Source: DYGX01 sp035325905 (GTDB taxonomy: Bacteria; Chloroflexota; Anaerolineae; Aggregatilineales; Aggregatilineaceae). Taken from it: 43,346 nt of DNA. Positions 1 through 8,104 of this stretch are shown here, one piece after another. The translations under genes were made by a program, and so were the position numbers. The stretch is from NCBI GenBank assembly GCA_035325905.1, contig DAOKYY010000026.1:1-43346 (forward strand), written 5' to 3'. Every line of letters begins with the position of its first letter. The first letter of the stretch is position 1. The notes under the pieces are model-generated. The model was not told where the DNA came from and made no database searches. It saw nothing but the letters and a program-made list of their open reading frames with translations.

Positions 1-335
1 AAAGCATTTCAAAACACGCTCTATGAATACATATTCAGAAAGTGATATTCATGCATCCTCTTTAGAATACTGCGATTCTGAAAGGGTGTCAAGCACCTGC
101 TGTACCATCTGGACACTATTCTATCCGCAAACGCCGATTTGGGCCGGTGGAGCCTGCCCGGCGATCACGCCGCTCGCGCCAGTGATAGCCTGATTGCAAG
201 GTTTGCGCCCGGCCCTGTTGTGATGCTGAAAGGTTAGGCGGGTATGCTCCAAAGTAGCGCGAGCGTTTCACTCTTCGACCGGCTTAGCGCCTCAGCCTGC
301 AGGATTTCAAAGTCATGGAAGTGGGAGGAAATCTC
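1..335. promoter_or_regulatory. Upstream control region of the secreted-protein gene, no gene seen
   Basis: The first 110 bases are clearly more AT-rich than the rest of the window and hold short inverted repeats: TGAAT/ATTCA at 24-28 and 33-37, AGAAT/ATTCT at 64-68 and 75-79, and TTCAGAA/TTCTGAA at 34-40 and 76-82. Positions 192-249 hold an element that recurs at 39123-39179 (listed separately). I see no convincing coding frame on either strand. The region probably carries the promoter of the gene starting at 336; its exact promoter boxes are uncertain. Confidence 0.5.
192..249 (+). repeat. Intergenic element, copy A (of two)
   Basis: This 58-base stretch aligns with 39123-39179 over its whole length; by hand I count about 41 of 57 identical positions with one gap. 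Shared blocks are GATTGCAAG, CTGTTGTGAT, AAGGTT and GTAtGCTC. It contains two direct copies of TGCAAGGTT-like boxes, at 195-203 and 227-235, 32 bases apart. It ends 86 bases before the start codon at 336. A promoter or operator shared by two transcription units is the simplest reading. TTGTGA (218-223) and TATGCT (243-248) could be -35/-10 boxes but are 19 bases apart. Confidence 0.55.
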
Positions 336-791
336 ATGCGAAAGCGTATCAGCTTGGCCCTACTGAGTGTCGTCTTGATCGTGGCGCTCGCGCACTCTGC
401 GACGCCGATGACGTATGCCGGCACGGAGGGCTGCACACCGGGATACTGGAAGAACAACACCAGCAACTGGCCGCCGCCTTTTACGCCTGAGACGCGGATT
501 AACGCTCATTTTGCTGCGGTCTGGCCCGAAACGCCGGTGATCTTCCCTGGCGACCCGACCATGTTGCAGGCGCTGGGCACGGGCGGCGGTGGCATATACG
601 CGCTGCTCCGCCACACGGCGGCGGGGCTGCTCAACGCCGCGGCGCGCGAGCGCGAATTTGGGTATGTAGACTACCACCTGGACGTACCGACCCTTCGCGG
701 CCTGGTCGTCGAAGCGTTCCTGAGCGGCGATTACGAGTCGCTGAAGGACTATCTCGAAAGCCTGAACGAAGGATATTGCCCGCTGGGCTAG
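336..791 (+). CDS. Small secreted protein with CTPGYWKNN motif
   Basis: This is a 151-residue protein of unknown function. The N-terminus (MRKR, then a run of about 20 hydrophobic residues ending near TYAG) is a clear Sec signal peptide. The mature protein begins almost at once with CTPGYWKNN, a motif seen near the N-terminus of assorted bacterial secreted proteins and usually written CxPGYWKN(H/N). Only one other cysteine is evident in the mature part, near the C-terminus (GYCPLG), so a single disulfide is possible. I prefer the ATG at 336 to the one at 315 because GGGAGG at 323-328 sits 7 bases before it and because it puts the positively charged signal-peptide end first. The gene lies 21 bases before a CapK-like gene and behind a repeated intergenic element. 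A surface or extracellular structural role is inferred only from secretion. Confidence 0.75.
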   Translation: MRKRISLALLSVVLIVALAHSATPMTYAGTEGCTPGYWKNNTSNWPPPFTPETRINAHFAAVWPETPVIFPGDPTMLQALGTGGGGIYALLRHTAAGLLNAAAREREFGYVDYHLDVPTLRGLVVEAFLSGDYESLKDYLESLNEGYCPLG

Positions 792-812
792 CGCGTCCGT
801 CGATGGTGCAGC

Positions 813-3218
813 ATGAAAACGTGCCGGATTCCTTTCGCTCTGTTAGCCGGTGACGGGACGACCGCGTTCGACATGGGGCACGTGGCGTGCAGCTACCGCG
901 ACGCCCGCGCTGCGCTCCCCGCGCCGGTTGCAGCCCTGACCGCGCGGTTGGTCGCCGAGCGACAGCAGGCCCTGGGCTTCGAGCTGACCAACGAGCCGTC
1001 GTACAGCCTGGCTGGATTCCGCGTCACCGGCGAGGGAAACGGCGCGTGTTCCGTGCTGCACCTGGCTTTACAGCAATCGAATTATTTTGATTTCGTTAGC
1101 ACAAACCTGTCGCTCGACCGCCCGATGCTGGAAGGGGGCGCGTCGCTGCGCGCCAGCCTGCTGCGCGATATCACCGAACTCGGTAGCAGCCCGCTGGCGA
1201 ACACGCTGTCGGTAATGGTCCTGGTGGTCAGCCAGCCCGACGGTGTGGCGATCGTGCCCCGCCGCAGCGCGCATGTCGCGTTCGACCAGAGATGCTTGCA
1301 GGTGTCCGCCGGCGGGGCGATGCGCTTGGCGGTGGACTGTGACGAGAGGCTGGCGCCCAGCCCGTTTGTCACGGCGCAGCGGGAGATCGCGGAGGAGCTT
1401 GGCATCCGCGTGCCGCTGGAAGCGATTCGCTTCCTGGGGCTGGGGGTCGATACGCGCACGGGAGAGCCGGAGCTGCTCGGCGTGGCGGAAATTCCGCTTC
1501 GCGTGGAAGACCTGCGCCGGGCATACCAGTCGGCCCGCATCGGAAATGACGAGTTGGATGACGCGGCGTTCGTCGCGTTCGAGCCGGGGGGAATTGCGCG
1601 CCTGCTGGCGAATGACACGTGGTGCCCCGGCGACTGGGTGTGCTGCTGGCTGGCTCTGGTCGATGCCTTCGGGGCTGAGGTCGTCGCGCGCGAAGTGACC
1701 TGGCAAACGTGTCACGGCGTGGCGCTCCAGCCGCCCGAGCAGCGAGCGGCCCCGGTCGAGCCAGTTCCGGCCAGCCTGCAACAGCGTTTCAGCGAGTGGC
1801 GAAAGAACTGGCCGTTGCCGCTGAGAGTCACCTATGGCGTGGCACGCCGCCTCGGCAAGCCACGAGGCATCTGGGCGCACGCGGAGTTCCGGCGCTGGTA
1901 TGCGGAGTTACAGGCGACACAGTGGTGGACGGCGGAGCAGCTTGAGGAACTCCAGGGCGCCCGCCTGCGCGCCCTGCTGGAGCACGCTTACGCGAACGTG
2001 CCGTACTACCGGCGCGTGTTTGACGAGCGGCGCCTGGTGCCGGGCGACATCACGTCGCTGGATGCGCTCCAACTGTTGCCGATCCTGACCAAAGACGACG
2101 TGCGGCGCAACCTGCGCGAGCTGGTCGCCCGCAACATCGACCCCAGCCGCCTCTACTTCTTCATGACCGGCGGCACGACCGGCACGCCGCTGGGCTTTTA
2201 TCACGAGCGGGACGTGACTACACCACATGAGGATGCGTTCATGTACCGCCAGTGGTCGTGGCTCGGCTACCGGTTCGGCGACCGCATCGCCTATCTGCGC
2301 GCGTTCAACCTGCGCCACCGCGACCGGGACGGCAAGCCCGCCTGGTGGGACTACAACACCGTCGAGAACTCGCTGGTCCTCTCGATCTTCGAAGTGAACC
2401 AGGCGCGGCTGCCACTTTACATCCAGAAGCTGCGCGACTTTCGCCCGCGCTTTATCCAGGGCTACCCGTCCGTTCTGGAAATCGTGGCCCGCTTCGCGCT
2501 GGAGCAGGGCATCGACTCGATCCGGCCGCAAGGCATCTTTACCGAATTTGAGAACCTGTACCCGGCTCAGCGCGCGCTGATCGAGCAGGCGTTTGGCTGC
2601 CCGGTGCTGGGCGGGTACGGCCACTCCGAGCGCGCGGTTGACGCGGTCGAGTGCCCGCAGCGACAGGGGTATCACGTCAGCATGGAGTATGGCATCGTCG
2701 AGCTGACCGATCAGAATGGCGAGCGCGTCCCTGAGGGCGAGCAGGGCTTTGTCACGGGCACCGGGCTGGACACGCACTGTATGCCCTTCATCCGCTACCA
2801 GACCGACGACGTGGCGCGCCTGTCTGCGGACCCGTGCCCCTGCGGGCGCAAGATGCCCATGCTGCAAGACATTGTCGGTCGCTGGCAGCACGAAGTGATC
2901 GTGACCGCCGACGACCGTGTGATCCCTATCACGGCGATGAATGTGCATTCCGACGCCTTCGCCAACGTGGAGCAGTACCAGTTCTTGCAGGAGCGCAAAG
3001 GCGAGCTGGTGATACGGGTGGTTCGCGGCGCGCGCTACGCTGAGGCGGACACCCAGCGTATCCTGGCGGCTTTGCACGCTAAATTTCGGGGCGGGATCGA
3101 TCTGCGAGTGGTGTTTGTGCCGGAGATCCCGCGCACGCAGCGCGGGAAATACCGGCTGCTCGATCAGAAGCTCGACGTGGGAGCCGCCGAGCCAGGGCGC
3201 GTTCTCGTTCATCCTTAG
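813..3218 (+). CDS. Nudix-like domain fused to CapK/PaaK-type adenylate-forming enzyme
   Basis: This is an 801-residue two-part protein. The first 300 or so residues look like a Nudix-fold domain: REIAEELGIRV at about residue 190 matches the second half of the Nudix box, but the upstream Gly and Glu of the box are not where expected, so hydrolase activity is doubtful. From about residue 325 it is a phenylacetate-CoA ligase/CapK relative. It has the P-loop-like TGGTTGTPLG near residue 452, FIQGYPSVL, GGYGHSE, and a cysteine pair PCPCG before the C-terminal subdomain. CapK-type proteins are common in capsule clusters and are thought to activate an acyl group or similar acid, but their substrates are mostly unknown. 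It lies directly before the amino-sugar trio, so it may supply an acyl decoration. The fusion is the odd feature. Confidence 0.75.
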   Translation: MKTCRIPFALLAGDGTTAFDMGHVACSYRDARAALPAPVAALTARLVAERQQALGFELTNEPSYSLAGFRVTGEGNGACSVLHLALQQSNYFDFVSTNLSLDRPMLEGGASLRASLLRDITELGSSPLANTLSVMVLVVSQPDGVAIVPRRSAHVAFDQRCLQVSAGGAMRLAVDCDERLAPSPFVTAQREIAEELGIRVPLEAIRFLGLGVDTRTGEPELLGVAEIPLRVEDLRRAYQSARIGNDELDDAAFVAFEPGGIARLLANDTWCPGDWVCCWLALVDAFGAEVVAREVTWQTCHGVALQPPEQRAAPVEPVPASLQQRFSEWRKNWPLPLRVTYGVARRLGKPRGIWAHAEFRRWYAELQATQWWTAEQLEELQGARLRALLEHAYANVPYYRRVFDERRLVPGDITSLDALQLLPILTKDDVRRNLRELVARNIDPSRLYFFMTGGTTGTPLGFYHERDVTTPHEDAFMYRQWSWLGYRFGDRIAYLRAFNLRHRDRDGKPAWWDYNTVENSLVLSIFEVNQARLPLYIQKLRDFRPRFIQGYPSVLEIVARFALEQGIDSIRPQGIFTEFENLYPAQRALIEQAFGCPVLGGYGHSERAVDAVECPQRQGYHVSMEYGIVELTDQNGERVPEGEQGFVTGTGLDTHCMPFIRYQTDDVARLSADPCPCGRKMPMLQDIVGRWQHEVIVTADDRVIPITAMNVHSDAFANVEQYQFLQERKGELVIRVVRGARYAEADTQRILAALHAKFRGGIDLRVVFVPEIPRTQRGKYRLLDQKLDVGAAEPGRVLVHP

Positions 3219-3302
3219 CGCCTTGCGGCGTGCTGTATCATACTGACAGAAATGCTCCGAGCGTTGCAGCACGGTGCGATAGAGAAACAGGAGCGAGCGA
3301 CC

Positions 3303-4349
3303 ATGGATCGTCTGCGAGTGGGCATTATCGGCTGTGGATACTGGGGACCCAACCTGGTCCGAAACTTTGTCGAGCTTCCCGACGCGGACGTGGTGGCCGT
3401 GGCGGACCTGTCGGCTGAGCGGCTGGCGTCGATCGGGGCGCGCTACCCGCAGATCGCGTTGACGAAGGACTACGCGGATTTCTTCGAGATGGGGCTGGAT
3501 GCCGCGGTCGTCGCGACGCCCCCGCCGACTCACTTCGCGATTGCCCGCGACTGCCTTGAGCACGATCTTCACACGCTGATCGAAAAGCCGATGACGCTGA
3601 ACAGCCTCGACGCCGAGCGTTTGGTTGACCTGGCCGAGCAGCGCGACCTGAGGCTGATGGTCGGGCACACCTTCGAGTACAACCCAGCGGTCCAGGCCCT
3701 GAAGCAGATTATCGATCGCGGCGAGCTGGGCCGCGTTTACTATATTGACGCGGTGCGAGTCAACCTGGGGCTGTTCCAGAACCATCTCAACGTGCTGTGG
3801 GACCTGGCGCCGCACGACCTGTCGATTATCCGCTATCTGCTGGGGGCCGAGCCGACCCACGTCCAGGCGTGCGGGGCGGCGTGCATCTTCGCGAATATTC
3901 ACGATCTCGCCTATCTGTACCTTGAGTTTCCTGAAGGTCTGATCGCACATGTTCACGTGAGTTGGGTTGATCCGTGCAAGGTGCGGCGGATCACGATCGT
4001 CGGCAGCCAGAAGATGGCGGTCTACGACGATGTCGAGCCGACCGAGAAGATCAGGATTTACGACAAGGGCGTTGAAAAACCCCCCTACACGCACACCCTG
4101 AACGAATTTCACCTGAGCTATCGCAGCGGCGATGTGGTGATCCCCTGCATCCGCTCGACCGAGCCTCTGCGCGCGGAGTGCCAGCATTTCGTCGAGGCCA
4201 TTCGCACGCGTGCGGTTCCGAATAGCAGCGGGCGGGATGGCCTTCAGGTGGTTCGGATCCTCGAAGCCGCGCAACAGTCGCTAGTCAATGGTGAGCGGAC
4301 GCCGGTCGCGTCCGACGAGGAGCGTGCGCATGACTACCGTCCCGTTTGA
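3303..4349 (+). CDS. Gfo/Idh/MocA sugar-nucleotide 3-dehydrogenase, WlbA/WbpB-like
   Basis: This 348-residue NAD(P)-dependent oxidoreductase has a Rossmann N-terminus (VGIIGCGYWGPNLVR), the family EKP motif with Lys95, and the DLAPHDLS region (H171) of the catalytic domain. WlbA/WbpB enzymes oxidise C3 of UDP-GlcNAcA so that an amino group can be added. The next two genes are the matching acetyltransferase and aminotransferase, in the same order as wlbA-wlbB-wlbC of Bordetella, which supports the assignment. I chose the ATG at 3303 because an AGGAG-like site lies about 10 bases upstream and the fold begins right after it; an in-frame ATG at 3252 would add 17 non-conserved residues. The 3' end overlaps the next gene by 20 bases. 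The exact substrate is inferred from the neighbours. Confidence 0.8.
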   Translation: MDRLRVGIIGCGYWGPNLVRNFVELPDADVVAVADLSAERLASIGARYPQIALTKDYADFFEMGLDAAVVATPPPTHFAIARDCLEHDLHTLIEKPMTLNSLDAERLVDLAEQRDLRLMVGHTFEYNPAVQALKQIIDRGELGRVYYIDAVRVNLGLFQNHLNVLWDLAPHDLSIIRYLLGAEPTHVQACGAACIFANIHDLAYLYLEFPEGLIAHVHVSWVDPCKVRRITIVGSQKMAVYDDVEPTEKIRIYDKGVEKPPYTHTLNEFHLSYRSGDVVIPCIRSTEPLRAECQHFVEAIRTRAVPNSSGRDGLQVVRILEAAQQSLVNGERTPVASDEERAHDYRPV

Positions 4350-4998
4350 GATCGCGGAGTCCGTGCTTCTGGGCGACGGCTACGACATCGATCCGGGCGT
4401 TATCCTGGGTTACCTGACCGGCCGGCACATCAGCGACCCGGCATTACGCCTCGGTCCATATGCGCGGATCAGGTCAGGCGCCGTGATCTACGCCGGATCG
4501 ATCATCGGCGCGCGCCTGCAAACAGGCCACCACGTCGTGATCCGCGAGGAGAATTTCATCGGCGACGGCCTGAACATCTGGAACAACTCGACGATCGATT
4601 ACGGCTGCGTGATCGGCGATGACGTGAAGATTCACTGCAATGTCTACGTGGCCCAATACTCGACGCTTGAGGATGGCGTCTTCCTGGCGCCGGGCGTGAT
4701 GATCGCCAACGATCCGCACCCCCTCTGCGGGCGGTGCATGCGCGGGCCGACGATCAAGCGCGGCGCGCGCGTTGGTATCAACGTGACGCTGCTGCCGCAC
4801 GTGATCATCGGCGAGGGGGCGTTTATCGGCGCGGGCAGCGTCGTGACCAGAGACATCCCCTCGTTTACGCTCGCCTATGGCAACCCCGCGCGCCCGGTGA
4901 AATCGGTCGATGAGCTGACTTGCCCGTTTAGGCTGGTCGAGCAGCCGTATCTTCATGGCCGTGATGTTCGCACACGGGAGATTTCCCAGGGGGCCTGA
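4330..4998 (+). CDS. Left-handed beta-helix N-acetyltransferase, WlbB/WbpD-like
   Basis: This is a 222-residue hexapeptide-repeat acyltransferase. Repeats of the [LIV]-G-x4 type run through most of the chain (IGARLQTG, IGDGLNIW, IGDDVKIH, VGINVTLL, IGEGAFIG), followed by a GNPARPV motif typical of sugar N-acetyltransferases of this class. By analogy with WlbB/WbpD it would acetylate the 3-amino group made by the aminotransferase downstream, using acetyl-CoA. The ATG at 4330 has GAGGAG 7 bases upstream and overlaps the preceding gene by 20 bases, so translation is probably coupled. The 2-base gap to the next gene makes a three-gene cassette. Confidence 0.82.
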   Translation: MTTVPFEIAESVLLGDGYDIDPGVILGYLTGRHISDPALRLGPYARIRSGAVIYAGSIIGARLQTGHHVVIREENFIGDGLNIWNNSTIDYGCVIGDDVKIHCNVYVAQYSTLEDGVFLAPGVMIANDPHPLCGRCMRGPTIKRGARVGINVTLLPHVIIGEGAFIGAGSVVTRDIPSFTLAYGNPARPVKSVDELTCPFRLVEQPYLHGRDVRTREISQGA

Positions 4999-5000
4999 CG

Positions 5001-6113
5001 ATGAAAGTGCCATTTGTAGACCTGCGCGCGCAGCATCAGGCGCTTCGCGATCAGCTTCAGGATGCTTTTCTGGCGGTGCTTGACCGGGCAGATTTCGCGC
5101 TGGGAGAGGATGTCGCGTGCTTCGAGGCCGAGTTCGCGGCGCTGTGCGGGACGAATCATGCGGTCGGCGTTGCGAGCGGGCTGGCGGCGTTGGAGCTGGC
5201 GCTGCGCGCTTATGGCATCGGCCCCGGTGACGAGGTGATCGTCCCGGCGCACACGTTTGTCGCGACCGCTGCCGCCGTGACCTTCGCCGGCGCGCAGCCT
5301 GTTCTGGTCGATATCGACCCGTCAACGTTCAATCTCGACGCTGCCCAGATCGAGAGCGCGCTCTCGCCACGCACGAGGGCGATCATCCCGGTGCATCTTT
5401 ACGGACTGCCCGCGCCGATGGACCCGATCATGGCCCTGGCGGAGCGGCATCACCTGATCGTGATTGAAGACGCCTGCCAGGCGCACGGCGCGGCCTACCG
5501 GGAGCGGCGCACCGGCGCGCTCGGCCACGCCGCCGCCTTCAGCTTCTACCCGACCAAAAACCTGGGCGGGTGCGGCGATGGCGGCATGGTGGTCACGGAT
5601 GATCTGGTGATCGCGGAGCGCATCCGCGCGCTGCGCAACTGCGGCCAGCGGGTCAAGAACGAGCACGAGCTGTTCCCGTTCAACGCCCGGCTGGATACGC
5701 TTCAGGCCGCTCTGCTGCGCGTCAAGCTCCGCTCCCTGGAGCGTTGGAACAGCGCGCGCCGTGACGCCGCCCACCTGTACGACAAGTGCTTGCAGGGCGC
5801 CGGGCTGCTGCTGCCGCAGGAAAGCCCTGACTCGACGCACGTGTATCACCTGTACGTCGTCCGGACGCCGGAGCGCGACGCGCTGCGCGCGTATTTGCAG
5901 CAGCAGGGTATCGGCACGGCCATCCACTACCCGCGCCTGATTCACCAGCAGCCGTTCTATGTCGAGCGCGGCATTGTGCATGGGCGGCTGGATAACGCCG
6001 AGCAGGTCTGCCGCGAGATCGTGTCGCTGCCGATGTACCCGGAGATCAGCGCGGAGCAGGTGCGCTATGTGGCGGCGCAGATCCGCGAGTTTCTGCGGGT
6101 GCCGGCCCTGTAG
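5001..6113 (+). CDS. DegT/DnrJ/EryC1 sugar aminotransferase, WlbC/WbpE-like
   Basis: This is a 370-residue PLP-dependent aminotransferase. The N-terminus VPFVDLRAQH, the GVASGLAALELAL cofactor-binding segment, VIEDACQAHGA with the PLP-contacting Asp, and the Schiff-base lysine in SFYPTKNLGG (Lys186) are all in place. Full length agrees with the family. With the dehydrogenase and acetyltransferase just upstream it completes a WlbABC/WbpBDE-like route that converts a 3-keto sugar nucleotide into a 3-amino and then 3-acetamido sugar, using glutamate as amino donor. No UDP-GlcNAc 6-dehydrogenase is present here, so the precursor must come from elsewhere. About 126 bases without a gene follow. Confidence 0.85.
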   Translation: MKVPFVDLRAQHQALRDQLQDAFLAVLDRADFALGEDVACFEAEFAALCGTNHAVGVASGLAALELALRAYGIGPGDEVIVPAHTFVATAAAVTFAGAQPVLVDIDPSTFNLDAAQIESALSPRTRAIIPVHLYGLPAPMDPIMALAERHHLIVIEDACQAHGAAYRERRTGALGHAAAFSFYPTKNLGGCGDGGMVVTDDLVIAERIRALRNCGQRVKNEHELFPFNARLDTLQAALLRVKLRSLERWNSARRDAAHLYDKCLQGAGLLLPQESPDSTHVYHLYVVRTPERDALRAYLQQQGIGTAIHYPRLIHQQPFYVERGIVHGRLDNAEQVCREIVSLPMYPEISAEQVRYVAAQIREFLRVPAL

Positions 6114-6239
6114 ATGCGTGTCGTTTGGTGTGTTTTGCCGAGGGTGACCGTGTAGCGTTTTCAGGCTCTTTGGCCCAATCCGGCATTTTTCCGAACGTTT
6201 TCCTGCACGTCGATCCGAGTGGGCGAGGCGCAGAGCGCG

Positions 6240-8015
6240 ATGGCTGGGCAACATGTGCGTCGAATCGGGTGGGGGATCGCGGCGTGGGTAAGCGTGCTGG
6301 CCGTGGCTTTGTCAGGGGGCTGCGCCCGGTCAGAGCCTACCATCGAGCCGACAGATCAACCCGGCGTGTTTTACGTCTCGCCGGACGGCTCCGACTCCAA
6401 CCCCGGAACGCTGCGCCAGCCGTGGCGCACGATCCAGCGCGCTGCCGGGCAGCTTGCTCCCGGCGAAACGGTCTACATCCGGGGGGGGACCTACTCCGAG
6501 CAGATCACGCCTGAGCAATCCGGCACGGCGGCGCAGCCGATCGTGTATGCCGCCTACGCTGGCGAAACGCCGGTGATCGACGGGCGCAACGAGGTCTACC
6601 GGCTGATCGAGATCATCGGCAAGCAGCATCTCACCTTCGACGGCCTGCATCTGCAAAACCCCTTCGACGAGTGGGCGCACGTCGAGAACAGCGATCATAT
6701 CACCTTCCGCAACATGGTTTTCACCAACACCGACCTGCGCGACCGGAATTTTCAGGGCATTCTCTTTCGCTACAGCTCCTATAACCGGGTCGTCAATTCG
6801 CTGCTCGAAAACTGGGGGGCGTACTATCCCGACGGCGACCAGAGCGGCAACCACATTCGCATCTTCGGGGATCTCGAAGCGGGCGGCTACAACCTGATCG
6901 AGGGAAATACCTTTATCCGCGGCGCGCAGGGCTGCGTGATGGTCAACGCGCCGTACAACATCATTCGTAACAACGTCTTTGACAACGAGTGGCAAAAAGG
7001 CGTTTATGTCGGCTATTTCGAGGGCGATATTGGCGGCGAGACGCCGGGCACGGTCTTCCCCGCCGTTCACAACCTGGTCGAGAACAACCGGTTCGTGCGG
7101 CACGGCCCCTCGCGCTACCAGCATGGCGGCAGGGCCTATGAGGAAAGCTCGGTCGGGACGATCTTCCGGCGCAACACGCTCCAGAACGCGGACTACCTCG
7201 GCGCGGAGATCGTGGCGTTCGGCACCTACGCCTTCCGATCCAGCCGTAATCACTGGTACAACAACGTGATCGCCAACAACGGCGCTGCCGGTTTTGAGTG
7301 CCTCTCAACGGGAATCATGGGGACCTCGGAACCCGGCACGCAGTTCTACGGCAACGTGTTTAAGAACAACATCCTGTACGACAACGATCTCACCTGCGAT
7401 AAGAAGCCGCACCTGGTCGGCCTGCGGCTGAACCCAGACAACGCGAACCCACCCGGAGTCTCCCCGCCGCTCTTCGGCATGATCTTCGCCGGAAACCTGT
7501 TCGAGAACACGCGCGCCGAGGCTTGCGCGCGCCGCTTGCAGCAGGACGGCAACGGCTATGGGGATTGCTACCTGTATATCGCCGGAATCAACGAAGCAGA
7601 TGCCGCCTGGTTTGAGGCGCGCTATCCGCACAACTTCTGGGGCAACGTCGAAGGGGTTCCTCGCTTCGTGCGGTACGACCCCCCCGCAAACGAGTTTGAT
7701 TTTCACCTGGGGCCGGGGTCGCCCGCAATCGACGCGGGGGTCGATCTGACGTTCGCGTCGTCCGCTGGATCGGGAACGGTCATCACGGTTGACGATGCCT
7801 GGTATTTCCACGACGGGTACGGCGGCATGATCGCGCCCGACAGCCTCCGGGTCGGGGATGAGACGGTGTCGATCGTGGCCGTCGATTACGAGACCAACCA
7901 GGTTACGGTCGATCGCGCGCTGGCCTGGGAGCAGGGCACGCCGGTCAATCTGCCGTTTTCCGGCTCCCGCCCGGACATTGGCGCGTTTGAGGTGGAGCCT
8001 TCTGAAACCGGATGA
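6240..8015 (+). CDS. Secreted right-handed parallel beta-helix lipoprotein (DUF1565-like)
   Basis: This 591-residue protein begins with a signal sequence ending in ALSGGC, a lipobox-like site (Ser rather than Leu at -3), so it is probably a lipoprotein. The mature N-terminus (FYVSPDGSDSNPGTLRQPW, then TIQRA and PGETVYIRGGTY) is the DUF1565/pectate-lyase-like start of a right-handed beta-helix. Repeated N-rich turns follow (NHIRIFG, YNIIRNNVF, HNLVENNRF, NHWYNNVIAN). A later segment (VITVDDAWYF through DSLRVG) looks like a small appended beta domain. Such proteins are extracellular lyases, C5-epimerases or polysaccharide-binding proteins; I cannot see which. The ATG at 6240 is preferred to the GTG at 6219, although neither has a strong ribosome site. 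Confidence 0.75.
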   Translation: MAGQHVRRIGWGIAAWVSVLAVALSGGCARSEPTIEPTDQPGVFYVSPDGSDSNPGTLRQPWRTIQRAAGQLAPGETVYIRGGTYSEQITPEQSGTAAQPIVYAAYAGETPVIDGRNEVYRLIEIIGKQHLTFDGLHLQNPFDEWAHVENSDHITFRNMVFTNTDLRDRNFQGILFRYSSYNRVVNSLLENWGAYYPDGDQSGNHIRIFGDLEAGGYNLIEGNTFIRGAQGCVMVNAPYNIIRNNVFDNEWQKGVYVGYFEGDIGGETPGTVFPAVHNLVENNRFVRHGPSRYQHGGRAYEESSVGTIFRRNTLQNADYLGAEIVAFGTYAFRSSRNHWYNNVIANNGAAGFECLSTGIMGTSEPGTQFYGNVFKNNILYDNDLTCDKKPHLVGLRLNPDNANPPGVSPPLFGMIFAGNLFENTRAEACARRLQQDGNGYGDCYLYIAGINEADAAWFEARYPHNFWGNVEGVPRFVRYDPPANEFDFHLGPGSPAIDAGVDLTFASSAGSGTVITVDDAWYFHDGYGGMIAPDSLRVGDETVSIVAVDYETNQVTVDRALAWEQGTPVNLPFSGSRPDIGAFEVEPSETG

Positions 8016-8104
8016 ATTTCCTGACCACCGGCTTTGCGTCGCGCAGGTGATCGAGGGCGACCCCGAAAGGGGCGGCTGCCCGGCTTGTCAAAGGAGCGCG
8101 CAGC

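Noticed and set aside
1908..4274. Long open frame on the minus strand across the CapK and dehydrogenase genes
   Set aside because: It runs antisense to two well-recognised genes and its translation is rich in Arg, His and Gln with no domain motif; it is a high-GC shadow frame.
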